Source: an uncultured Veillonella sp. (GTDB lineage Bacteria > Bacillota > Negativicutes > Veillonellales > Veillonellaceae). Taken from it: 7,399 nucleotides of DNA. This document shows positions 1 through 5,714 of the stretch, in pieces; position 1 is the first letter of the stretch; the number at the start of each line of letters is the position of its first letter. Position numbers and translations under genes: made by a program. The notes beneath the pieces are model-generated. The model saw only the letters and a list, made by a program, of their open reading frames with translations, searched no databases and was not told the origin of the DNA. Where the stretch lies: positions 1 to 7,399 of the forward strand of contig CAAFUD010000215.1 in the NCBI GenBank assembly GCA_900766125.1. The letters are read 5' to 3'.

Positions 1-1
1 A

Positions 2-82
2 CCATATGTAACAAATGGAAGTATTCAAAATTATTTCTGGACTACATTGGGCCTTGTTGACTTTAAAAAAGCATACAAATAA
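2..82 (+). CDS. C-terminal end of an unidentified upstream protein (partial)
   Basis: One reading frame is open from the left edge and ends at TAA (80-82). It gives the last 26 residues of a protein, finishing ...GLVDFKKAYK. The frame is preferred because its stop lies 9 bases before a perfect terminator hairpin, as expected for the end of a transcription unit, and because the tail is lysine-rich and polar like many C-termini. A second frame is open to a TGA at 58-60, so the assignment is not certain. I do not recognise the family from this fragment and assign no function. Confidence 0.5.
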   Translation, partial: PYVTNGSIQNYFWTTLGLVDFKKAYK

Positions 83-85
83 GAT
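57..85 (+). promoter_or_regulatory. Weak candidate promoter for the LD-carboxypeptidase gene
   Basis: TTGACT (57-62, five of six matches to the -35 consensus) is followed after 17 bases by TAAGAT (80-85, four of six matches to the -10 consensus). Transcription would begin near base 92, at the base of the terminator hairpin, so the transcript would start with a hairpin. The element lies inside the end of the upstream gene. The poor -10 makes this tentative. Confidence 0.25.
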
Positions 86-91
86 ACACTT

Positions 92-121
92 AAGACGTAC
101 ACTATGTGTACGTCTTTTGTT
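92..121 (+). terminator. Intrinsic terminator of the upstream gene
   Basis: AAGACGTACAC (92-102) and GTGTACGTCTT (106-116) form a perfect 11-base-pair stem with a TAT loop, followed by a T-rich run interrupted by G. It starts 9 bases after the stop codon at 82. It separates the upstream unit from the LD-carboxypeptidase gene that begins at 139. Confidence 0.8.
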
Positions 122-138
122 GTATTTTATGAGGACAT

Positions 139-1077
139 ATGAACTGGATTGAACCAAAGCGCTTAGCACCGGGCCTGACTATAGGAATCATGGCACCTGC
201 CAGTGCAAGCGATGAAGATTTACATAGAATAGAAGAAATTTGTAACCTAAGGGGATATAAAGTACTCTTTGGTGAAAGTGCACATCGCAAAGGCTTGTAT
301 GGTGGTACACCAGAGGAGCAAGCCCGAGAGTTTCAATATATGATGACCACCGCACCTTGTGATGCGGTGCTAGCTTTGCGCGGTGGTTACGGAACGATGC
401 GTTATCTAGATTTATTAGATTATAAGGCCATACGTAAATATCGTAAGGCTTTTATAGGGTATAGTGATTGTACAGCTCTTCATATGGCTATTAATCGATA
501 TAGCCGACTTATTACCTATCACGGGCCGATGGGCGTCGACTTTAAAGAAGAACGTAAGGCAGATATAGATGCTTTATTTGTAGCTGTAGAAGGTAAATTA
601 CAAGTTATAGAACCATTACCTGAACCGCCGCGTGGTGCCATTGGTACTGAGCTAGGGGAAGGGATTTTACAGGGCGGCAATATGACGATGCTATCAATGT
701 TGTGCGGAACACCTTATTTTTTAGAGGAGAAATCTTGGGAGGATACCTTACTATTCATTGAAGATGTAGGGGAAGCACCGTATAAGCTAGATCGCATGTT
801 ACAACAATTTCGCCTCAGTGGTTTGTTGAGTCGCATAAAAGGACTGGTCATCGGTACATTTACAGATTGCGAAGGTGACGAAGATGAACGGGATTATGAT
901 TTAGGCTATGAAGCACTACGATATATGGAAGATAATCGAGATCCTAAATTACCAGAACCTTTTGTATGCTATGTACCAACAGGTCATGGAACGCCGCATC
1001 AAACACTACCATTAGGTGCAACGATTAACTTTAGATACATTTCAAACACTATCATTATTCATCCCTATTCGAAATAG
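139..1077 (+). CDS. ldcA: Muropeptide LD-carboxypeptidase (peptidase family S66)
   Basis: This 312-residue protein belongs to the LdcA/MccF serine peptidase family S66. Family members remove the terminal D-Ala from murein tetrapeptides in the cytoplasm, feeding peptidoglycan recycling. The sequence shows the N-terminal GLTIGIMAPAS strand, the LRGGYGT motif (residues 80-86), and the nucleophile motif GYSD with Ser109. The rest of the Ser-Glu-His triad is Glu208 (in LFIEDVGE) and His283 (in TGHGTPH). Length matches LdcA (about 300 residues) better than the longer MccF microcin-immunity enzymes, though MccF-like hydrolysis of peptide-nucleotides cannot be excluded. There is no signal peptide, which fits a cytoplasmic location. 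The ATG at 139 has a GAGGA site at 131-135, with only 3 bases between. The gene follows the terminator at 92-116 and is separated from the M20 gene by 63 bases. Confidence 0.9.
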   Translation: MNWIEPKRLAPGLTIGIMAPASASDEDLHRIEEICNLRGYKVLFGESAHRKGLYGGTPEEQAREFQYMMTTAPCDAVLALRGGYGTMRYLDLLDYKAIRKYRKAFIGYSDCTALHMAINRYSRLITYHGPMGVDFKEERKADIDALFVAVEGKLQVIEPLPEPPRGAIGTELGEGILQGGNMTMLSMLCGTPYFLEEKSWEDTLLFIEDVGEAPYKLDRMLQQFRLSGLLSRIKGLVIGTFTDCEGDEDERDYDLGYEALRYMEDNRDPKLPEPFVCYVPTGHGTPHQTLPLGATINFRYISNTIIIHPYSK

Positions 1078-1088
1078 ACGGACTCTTC

Positions 1089-1132
1089 TTAGATAGAATA
1101 AATAATAAACAGTATAAATTAGATAGTATAAA
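1089..1132 (+). repeat. Imperfect 14-base direct repeat in the ldcA-M20 gap
   Basis: TTAGATAGAATAAA (1089-1102) and TTAGATAGTATAAA (1119-1132) match at 13 of 14 positions with a start-to-start distance of exactly 30 bases. The second copy runs into the Shine-Dalgarno site (AAGGGG, 1131-1136) of the M20 gene. The whole gap is very A/T-rich and has -10-like strings (TAGAAT 1094-1099, TATAAA 1113-1118), but I found no convincing -35 partner. It may be a regulator binding site, a promoter region or chance in A/T-rich DNA. Confidence 0.4.
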
Positions 1133-1140
1133 GGGGCGTT

Positions 1141-2280
1141 ATGACATTACAAGAACGAGAAGCGCAAGCTTGTGCCATTATAGATAATATGGCCCGTGAG
1201 TTGCGTAAGCTTTCATTATATTTACACGATAATCCAGAATTGGGGTTAGAAGAGCATAAAGCAGTTAATGTAATTAATCAATTTTTAGAGAACCATAATT
1301 TTACATCTCAAGTCGGTTTAACTGATCTGCCAGAGTTACAAACTGCATTACGGGGCGACTATAATTGTGAGGCACATCATAAAATGGCCTTTTTAGGAGA
1401 GTATGATGCTTTACCTGAGCTCGGTCATGGTTGTGGACATAATCTCATTGCGATGATGAGTTTAGGCGCTGCGGTTGCTTTTAGTCAATGTGCATCAGAA
1501 ACATGGGGAACGACCTTCTTTGGATGTCCAGCAGAGGAAACCATTGGTGGTAAGGTATATATGGCGGAGGCAGGGCTATTTAAAGGCTATGAGGCAGCAC
1601 TCATCATTCATCCAGGCGGTGAAAATGAGGTGGGCGGCACATCGTTAGCGACGCATCCCTTAGAGGTAACCTTCCACGGTCGATCCTGTCATATCGCATC
1701 ACTTACTGATTCCGGTATTAATGCGCTAGATTGTGCTGTAGATTTATATCAAAAAATAAAAGAGTTAAAGAAAACATTCCCTAAAGGGGCTATTGTAGGG
1801 ACCATTTTTACCGAAGCTGGTACAGCACCAAATATAGTAACTCCTAAGGCTACGATTCGCATGACTGTTCGCGGTAGTACGGTGGACGATTTAGAAGGTA
1901 TTATTTTGCCGGCTATCAAAGAGGCTGCTCAAGAAATTGCAGCATCTTATGGTGCCCGTGTTGAGATGCATCACTATGAGCCACTCTTTAAGGATATGCG
2001 TCAAGATAAACGGTTATTAGATCTCTTTACTGATGTAATGACCGAGTTTGATGAAGCGCCTCGTATCTTGCCTGATGATGAGGCAGATGGTAGCACTGAT
2101 GTAGGGAATGTATCCTATGAAGTACCAACAGCACAGCCTACTTTGCAGATTGGATTAGGTTTAGAAGCTCATACGCCAGAGTTTACATGTGCGGCTGGGT
2201 CTGACTATGGATTAGACCAAGCGATTAAGGGCGCTAAGATTATGGCTGTTGTAGCCTTGCGTTATGCGATGCATAAGTGA
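1141..2280 (+). CDS. M20 family amidohydrolase, aminobenzoyl-glutamate/ACY1L2-like
   Basis: This 379-residue cytoplasmic protein is a di-metal amidohydrolase of peptidase family M20. Candidate metal ligands are Cys98 and His100 in GHGCGHN, Glu132/Glu133 in PAEE, His157 in HPGG and His344 in EAHTPEF. The lid/dimerisation domain spans about residues 170-285 and holds FHGRSCHIA (His184) and GINALD. The GSTDVGNVSYEVPT stretch and the GHGCGHN form resemble AbgB-like enzymes, which split p-aminobenzoyl-glutamate, and the related ACY1L2 dipeptidase group. AbgB of E. coli is about 100 residues longer and works with AbgA; no partner is seen here. The true substrate cannot be read from sequence and could be another N-acyl amino acid or dipeptide. 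Start ATG 1141 has AAGGGG at 1131-1136. The nearby folate operon makes p-aminobenzoate release an attractive but unproven role. Confidence 0.85.
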   Translation: MTLQEREAQACAIIDNMARELRKLSLYLHDNPELGLEEHKAVNVINQFLENHNFTSQVGLTDLPELQTALRGDYNCEAHHKMAFLGEYDALPELGHGCGHNLIAMMSLGAAVAFSQCASETWGTTFFGCPAEETIGGKVYMAEAGLFKGYEAALIIHPGGENEVGGTSLATHPLEVTFHGRSCHIASLTDSGINALDCAVDLYQKIKELKKTFPKGAIVGTIFTEAGTAPNIVTPKATIRMTVRGSTVDDLEGIILPAIKEAAQEIAASYGARVEMHHYEPLFKDMRQDKRLLDLFTDVMTEFDEAPRILPDDEADGSTDVGNVSYEVPTAQPTLQIGLGLEAHTPEFTCAAGSDYGLDQAIKGAKIMAVVALRYAMHK

Positions 2281-2290
2281 TGTTCTATTT

Positions 2291-2319
2291 TTGACATATA
2301 GAGGTCAAAAAGGTACAAT
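2291..2319 (+). promoter_or_regulatory. Strong sigma70-type promoter of the ABC-F/folate operon
   Basis: A perfect -35 box TTGACA (2291-2296) is followed by exactly 17 bases and then TACAAT (2314-2319), five of six matches to the -10 consensus. Transcription should start near 2326, about 65 bases before the ABC-F start codon, and runs into the hairpin at 2348-2371. A TATAAT at 2323-2328 is also present but has no -35 at a sensible distance. No other gap exists before folE, folP, folB and folK, so this promoter probably serves all five genes. Confidence 0.75.
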
Positions 2320-2347
2320 AGATATAATATTTAAGTAAGTATGAAAC

Positions 2348-2373
2348 AAGCCGTCTTCAACAAGACGGCTTTT
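2348..2373 (+). terminator. Terminator-like hairpin in the ABC-F leader (possible attenuator)
   Basis: AAGCCGTCTT (2348-2357) and AAGACGGCTT (2362-2371) form a perfect 10-base-pair stem with a CAAC loop, and the T-run is TTTT (2370-2373). It lies about 70 bases after the M20 stop codon and could simply end that transcript. However, it also lies downstream of the promoter at 2291-2319, so RNA from that promoter must read through it to reach the ABC-F gene. That is the layout of an attenuator. The T-run is short, so termination may be partial. An in-frame ATG at 2341 opens a reading frame across the hairpin, which might be a leader peptide. Confidence 0.7.
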
Positions 2374-2381
2374 ATTCCGGT

Positions 2382-2386
2382 GGAGA
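2382..2386 (+). promoter_or_regulatory. Ribosome binding site that sets the ABC-F start
   Basis: GGAGA lies 5 bases before ATG 2392. The in-frame ATG at 2341 has only a weak AAGTAAG-like site and would add 17 residues encoded by the hairpin. The ATG at 2392 gives the normal ABC-F beginning (MSVLTVSNVTHGFG), so it is chosen. Confidence 0.75.
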
Positions 2387-2391
2387 TAGAT

Positions 2392-3948
2392 ATGAGTGTT
2401 TTAACCGTTTCAAATGTAACCCATGGTTTTGGAGCGCGACAAATTTTAGATGATGCATCATTCCGCTTGTTGAAAGGTGAACATGTAGGGTTAATTGGTG
2501 CTAATGGTGAAGGCAAGTCTACATTCCTAAATATCATTACAGGCAAAATACCTCCTGATGAAGGTAAAATTGAATGGTCCAATCAAGTAACTGTAGGTTA
2601 TTTGGATCAACATGCGGTCCTCGAAAAGGGCATGACCATTCGCGACGTATTGCAACGAGCTTTTGATGATTTGTTTGTAATGGAGCAAAACATTAACGAT
2701 GCGTACAATCGCATGGGTGATGTGTCTGAAGATGAAATGAATAAGCTTCTCGAGCAAGTAGGGGAGTGGCAAGAAATTCTAGAGCAGCGTGGCTTCTATG
2801 AAATTGATGCGGTTATTGAGCGTACAGCTGCAGGTTTGGGCCTTATGGATATTGGACTTGACCGAGATGTTACGGAGCTCAGCGGTGGCCAGCGTACAAA
2901 GGTTTTACTTACAAAACTTTTACTAGAAAAACCGACGATTTTGCTCTTGGACGAACCGACAAATTATCTTGATGTAGAGCATATCCAATGGTTGCAAAAC
3001 TATTTACAAAACTACGAAAATGCGTTCATCTTGATTTCTCATGATATGGAGTTTTTAAATTCCGTAGTCAACGTGATTTATCATATCGAGCAAGCAGTTT
3101 TAACGCGTTATACTGGCGACTATCATCAGTTCCAAGCGGCTTATGAAGTGAAAAAAGCGCAAGCAGCTAAGGCTTATGAGCGTCAACAACAAGAAATTGA
3201 GCGCATGGAAGACTTTATCCAACGCAATAAGGCTCGTGTAGCAACGCGTGGTATGGCAAATTCTCGAGCTAAACGGTTAGAGAAAATGGAGATTTTGGAA
3301 AAGCCAAAAGAGTACATTAAACCAAGTTTTGGTTTTAAAGAAGGCCGTACGCCAAGTCGTTTTATTGTAGAGGCCTTTGGTTTGGAATTAGGCTATGATG
3401 AACCGTTGACTCGACCAGTAGACTTTCAAATTGAAAGAAATAAAAAAATCGCTATTCGTGGCGTTAATGGTCTAGGTAAAACGACATTATTGAAAACAAT
3501 TTTAGGGTTATTAAAACCGGTGAGTGGTGAGTTGGTAAAAGGTGATTTCTTACAAATTGGGTATTTTGCTCAAGAAGATACACCATCCAATTCTGAAACT
3601 GCCTTAGATTATATTTGGAATGAATATCCGGCAATGACTAATGCAGAAGTACGTGCAGCGCTTGCTCGTTGTGGCCTTACTAACGAGCATATTACATCGC
3701 AAATGCGCGTGTTATCTGGTGGTGAGAATGCAAAGGTTCGCTTATGTAAACTGATGCAAAATAAGTACAATGTACTCGTATTAGACGAACCAACGAATCA
3801 CTTGGACATTTATGCAAAAGAAGAATTGAGTCGTGCTTTGCGTGAGTTCAAAGGAACTATCGTTTTAGTAAGTCATGAACCTGAATTTTATAAAGATTGG
3901 GTTACGGATATTTGGAATATTGAGGATTGGACGACGAAAATCGTTTAG
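2392..3948 (+). CDS. ABC-F family ATPase (ribosome-associated, two ATP-binding domains)
   Basis: This 518-residue protein has two ABC ATPase domains and no membrane segment, the hallmark of ABC-F proteins. These bind the ribosomal E site as translation factors or antibiotic-protection proteins. Domain 1 has Walker A GANGEGKST (36-44), signature LSGGQ (163-167), Walker B/D-loop LLLDEPTNYLD (184-194) and switch His217. A charged helical P-site linker (about 250-310) contains the usual FIQRNKAR and SRAKRLEK patterns. Domain 2 has Walker A GVNGLGKTT (357-365), signature LSGGE (441-445), LVLDEPTNHLD (462-472) and His495 in SHE. Both catalytic glutamates are present (Glu188, Glu466). It ends directly after domain 2, without a C-terminal coiled coil. 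I cannot assign a subfamily, so resistance versus housekeeping function is open. It has its own promoter and lies 8 bases before folE, with its stop codon inside the folE ribosome binding site. Confidence 0.9.
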   Translation: MSVLTVSNVTHGFGARQILDDASFRLLKGEHVGLIGANGEGKSTFLNIITGKIPPDEGKIEWSNQVTVGYLDQHAVLEKGMTIRDVLQRAFDDLFVMEQNINDAYNRMGDVSEDEMNKLLEQVGEWQEILEQRGFYEIDAVIERTAAGLGLMDIGLDRDVTELSGGQRTKVLLTKLLLEKPTILLLDEPTNYLDVEHIQWLQNYLQNYENAFILISHDMEFLNSVVNVIYHIEQAVLTRYTGDYHQFQAAYEVKKAQAAKAYERQQQEIERMEDFIQRNKARVATRGMANSRAKRLEKMEILEKPKEYIKPSFGFKEGRTPSRFIVEAFGLELGYDEPLTRPVDFQIERNKKIAIRGVNGLGKTTLLKTILGLLKPVSGELVKGDFLQIGYFAQEDTPSNSETALDYIWNEYPAMTNAEVRAALARCGLTNEHITSQMRVLSGGENAKVRLCKLMQNKYNVLVLDEPTNHLDIYAKEELSRALREFKGTIVLVSHEPEFYKDWVTDIWNIEDWTTKIV

Positions 3949-3952
3949 GAGG
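3946..3952 (+). promoter_or_regulatory. folE ribosome binding site overlapping the ABC-F stop codon
   Basis: TAGGAGG contains the TAG stop of the ABC-F gene and a near-ideal Shine-Dalgarno core (AGGAGG, 3947-3952), 4 bases before ATG 3957. It decides the folE start in favour of 3957 over an in-frame TTG at 3927 that lies inside the ABC-F gene without a good site. The overlap suggests translational coupling of the two genes. Confidence 0.8.
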
Positions 3953-3956
3953 ACCG

Positions 3957-4526
3957 ATGAATCAACGTGCAAAGGACGGGATAAAGCAATTTTTAGCGGC
4001 TTTATCTGTTGATACTGAGGCGCCAGAGCTAGAGAAAACACCAAGTCGTGTAACAGAATTATATAGTGAATTATTCAGTGGCGTAGGATTAGATACAAAG
4101 TCAGCCTGGGGTGAAACATTTAGTACTGATTATAAGGGTCTTGTAGCGGTTACAGGAATTCCTTTTTACTCTATGTGTGAGCACCACTTGTTGCCATTCT
4201 TTGGAACCGTAGATATTGTGTACCAACCTAAGGATGGGTGTGTGGCAGGGCTTAGCAAGTTTCAAGATATTGTTAATATTCTTAGCCGGAGGCCGCAACT
4301 ACAAGAGCGGTTAGCATCAGAATTAGCAGATGCAATTATGAATGATTTATCTGCTCATGGTGTATTCGTACGCATTACATCGACTCAGTTATGTATGCTT
4401 ATCAAAGGAACCATGCAGCAAGATTCAAAGGTTATTACATTAGAAAGCCGTGGTGTACTAGCAGAGACTGGCACATTACGAGATGAAGCGTTGGCAATGT
4501 TAGGTGGAGGACAGGCAAATGTTTAA
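3957..4526 (+). CDS. folE: GTP cyclohydrolase I family protein with altered active-site residues
   Basis: This 189-residue protein is of the GTP cyclohydrolase I fold, which converts GTP to 7,8-dihydroneopterin triphosphate, the first step of folate synthesis. Family motifs are clear: TPSRV (28-32), SMCEHHLLPFFG (72-83), GLSK (98-101) and RRPQLQERL (111-119). The zinc ligands Cys74, His77 and Cys146, plus Ser100, Lys101 and Gln116, are kept. Three positions differ in a colinear comparison with remembered E. coli and B. subtilis sequences. Gln144 replaces the catalytic His of the HxC motif (E. coli His179). Asp104 replaces Arg139 and Lys150 replaces Arg185; both arginines are reported triphosphate contacts. 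The reading frame is intact and embedded in a folate operon, so decay is unlikely. Altered chemistry or compensating residues are possible. The stop lies 8 bases inside folP. Confidence 0.88.
   Translation: MNQRAKDGIKQFLAALSVDTEAPELEKTPSRVTELYSELFSGVGLDTKSAWGETFSTDYKGLVAVTGIPFYSMCEHHLLPFFGTVDIVYQPKDGCVAGLSKFQDIVNILSRRPQLQERLASELADAIMNDLSAHGVFVRITSTQLCMLIKGTMQQDSKVITLESRGVLAETGTLRDEALAMLGGGQANV
4506..4510 (+). promoter_or_regulatory. folP ribosome binding site inside folE
   Basis: GGAGG lies 8 bases before ATG 4519, within the last codons of folE. An in-frame GTG at 4504 would overlap this site and would have no site of its own, so ATG 4519 is the better folP start. Confidence 0.75.
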
Positions 4527-5352
4527 ACGTAGAAATTACACATGGAATGATGGCAAAAGTTTATCTTTGTGCGATCGTACCCTTATTATGGGGATACTAA
4601 ATGGTACGCCTGACTCTTTCTCTGATGGTGGTAAATTCAATACTCCAGAAGCGGCAGCAGCACATGTAACGCAAATGATTGAAGATGGTGCTGATATCAT
4701 TGATTTAGGCGTAGAATCTACGCGCCCTGGTTGCACACCATTGACAGCAGATGAAGAAATTGAACGCTTAGCCCAATTGATAGACCCTGTACTACATGCA
4801 TCTACAGTACCTGTATCTATCGATACCTATCATGCTAAAACTGCTGATTATGCACTTTCAAAGGGCGCTCATATTTTAAATGATATTTGGGGCTTACACT
4901 ATGATCCTGATATGGCAGCAGTAGCAGCAAAATATAAGGTGCCAGTAATCATTATGCACAATAGCAATGACACAAACTATGGTGATATCATTGAAGATAT
5001 GAAGGCATACTTCTTCTCTGCTGTAGATAAAGCCTTAAAGGTTGGTGTAACACCACAACAAATTTGGCTTGATCCAGGCATTGGATTTGGTAAAACAGAA
5101 GAACAAAATATTGAAGTTATGCAACGTTTAGGTGAGTTAACGGCTTATGAGTATCCTATTTTACTTGCTCCTAGCCGCAAGCGTTTCATCGGTTCCATGT
5201 TGGGTGGTTTACCTCCAGAAGAACGCGATGAAGGTACGGTAGCTGCTTGTATTACGGGCGTATTCCAAGGTGTTGATATGGTGCGTGTTCATAATGTGAA
5301 AATGCACAAACGTGCCTTGGCCGTAGCAGATGGCCTATTACGAGGTGAATAA
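4519..5352 (+). CDS. folP: Dihydropteroate synthase
   Basis: This 277-residue TIM-barrel enzyme condenses 6-hydroxymethyl-dihydropterin pyrophosphate with p-aminobenzoate to dihydropteroate, and is the target of sulfonamides. Motifs in order are MGILNGTPDSFSDGG (24-38, Asn28 the likely magnesium ligand), ESTRPG (66-71), SIDTY (100-104, Asp102), LNDIWG (120-125, Asn121), MH (146-147), LDPGIGFGK (184-192, Asp185), PSRK (218-221, Lys221) and RVHNV (256-260). All expected pterin and pyrophosphate residues are present. Small departures from the common consensus are Gly29 (usually a hydrophobic residue), Val65 in place of Gly, and Asn259 where RVHDV is usual. Phe34 and Pro70, positions linked to sulfonamide resistance in other species, are the ordinary residues. 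It overlaps folE by 8 bases and folB by 1 base (TAATG). Confidence 0.95.
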   Translation: MFKRRNYTWNDGKSLSLCDRTLIMGILNGTPDSFSDGGKFNTPEAAAAHVTQMIEDGADIIDLGVESTRPGCTPLTADEEIERLAQLIDPVLHASTVPVSIDTYHAKTADYALSKGAHILNDIWGLHYDPDMAAVAAKYKVPVIIMHNSNDTNYGDIIEDMKAYFFSAVDKALKVGVTPQQIWLDPGIGFGKTEEQNIEVMQRLGELTAYEYPILLAPSRKRFIGSMLGGLPPEERDEGTVAACITGVFQGVDMVRVHNVKMHKRALAVADGLLRGE

Positions 5353-5714
5353 TGGATAAAATCGTTTTAAAGAACATGGCATTTTACGGATTTCATGGAA
5401 ATTTGGCATCTGAACAAGAACAGGGACAACGATTCTTTGTAGATGTTGAAGTTACTACAGATCTTACAAAGGCCGGTCAAAGTGACCAGTTAGAGGATTC
5501 TATCAATTATGTAGAGGTATATGACATTGTAGAATCAGTTATGACTGGAGAAAAACATAATTTGTTAGAACGGTTGGGTGCGCTTATTGCCGATTCTTTA
5601 TACCAACATTATCAAGGCATTGTTGGCTTATCTGTAACGGTGCGCAAGCCATCTGTACCGATTGCAGGTATTCTAGATTATGTTGAGGTTGTTACTACAC
5701 GAGGTCAAATTTGA
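5352..5714 (+). CDS. folB: Dihydroneopterin aldolase
   Basis: This 120-residue protein has the full length of the dihydroneopterin aldolase family, which cleaves 7,8-dihydroneopterin to 6-hydroxymethyl-dihydropterin and glycolaldehyde. The N-terminal FYGFHG motif (11-16) is followed by Glu21. Tyr53 (INYVEV) and Lys99 (VRKPSVPIAG) correspond to the catalytic residues Glu22, Tyr54 and Lys100 of the S. aureus enzyme. Glu73 in NLLERLGALIA matches the conserved pterin-anchoring glutamate. The start at 5352 overlaps the folP stop as TAATG and has GAGGTG 5 bases upstream (5342-5347 region), so translation is probably coupled. Nothing appears missing. Confidence 0.94.
   Translation: MDKIVLKNMAFYGFHGNLASEQEQGQRFFVDVEVTTDLTKAGQSDQLEDSINYVEVYDIVESVMTGEKHNLLERLGALIADSLYQHYQGIVGLSVTVRKPSVPIAGILDYVEVVTTRGQI
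5701..5705 (+). promoter_or_regulatory. folK ribosome binding site
   Basis: GAGGT lies 8 bases before ATG 5714, which overlaps the folB stop as TGATG. A TTG one codon upstream (5711) is possible, but the ATG fits the stop-start overlap typical of coupled genes. Confidence 0.65.

Noticed and set aside
102..290. Minus-strand frame opposite the ldcA start
   Set aside because: It overlaps a well-supported gene and the terminator, has no recognisable motif and no ribosome binding site that I could see.
347..370. Short inverted repeat CACCGC/GCGGTG
   Set aside because: It is a 6-base stem inside the ldcA coding region, explained by Gly/Arg/Ala codons, with no T-run.
2341..2391. N-terminal extension of the ABC-F protein starting at ATG 2341
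   Set aside because: The 17 extra residues are encoded mostly by a perfect hairpin, the start has a poor ribosome binding site, and family members begin at the MSVLTVSN position. It is kept only as a possible leader peptide.
2331..2772. Two minus-strand frames opposite the ABC-F gene
   Set aside because: They are antisense shadows of a strongly supported ATPase gene with no domain features.
3927..3956. FolE start at TTG 3927
   Set aside because: It lies within the ABC-F gene without a good ribosome binding site, while ATG 3957 has an excellent AGGAGG and gives a normal N-terminus.
4101..4736. Minus-strand frames opposite folE and folP
   Set aside because: They overlap conserved enzyme cores on the + strand and have no family features of their own.
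4519..5352. Sulfonamide-resistant FolP
   Set aside because: Resistance-linked positions Phe34 and Pro70 are the ordinary residues and there is no insertion near ESTRPG, so resistance is not supported by sequence.
5474..5488. GGTCA-AAG-TGACC palindrome
   Set aside because: It is a 5-base stem inside folB, short enough to be chance, and lies in conserved coding sequence.
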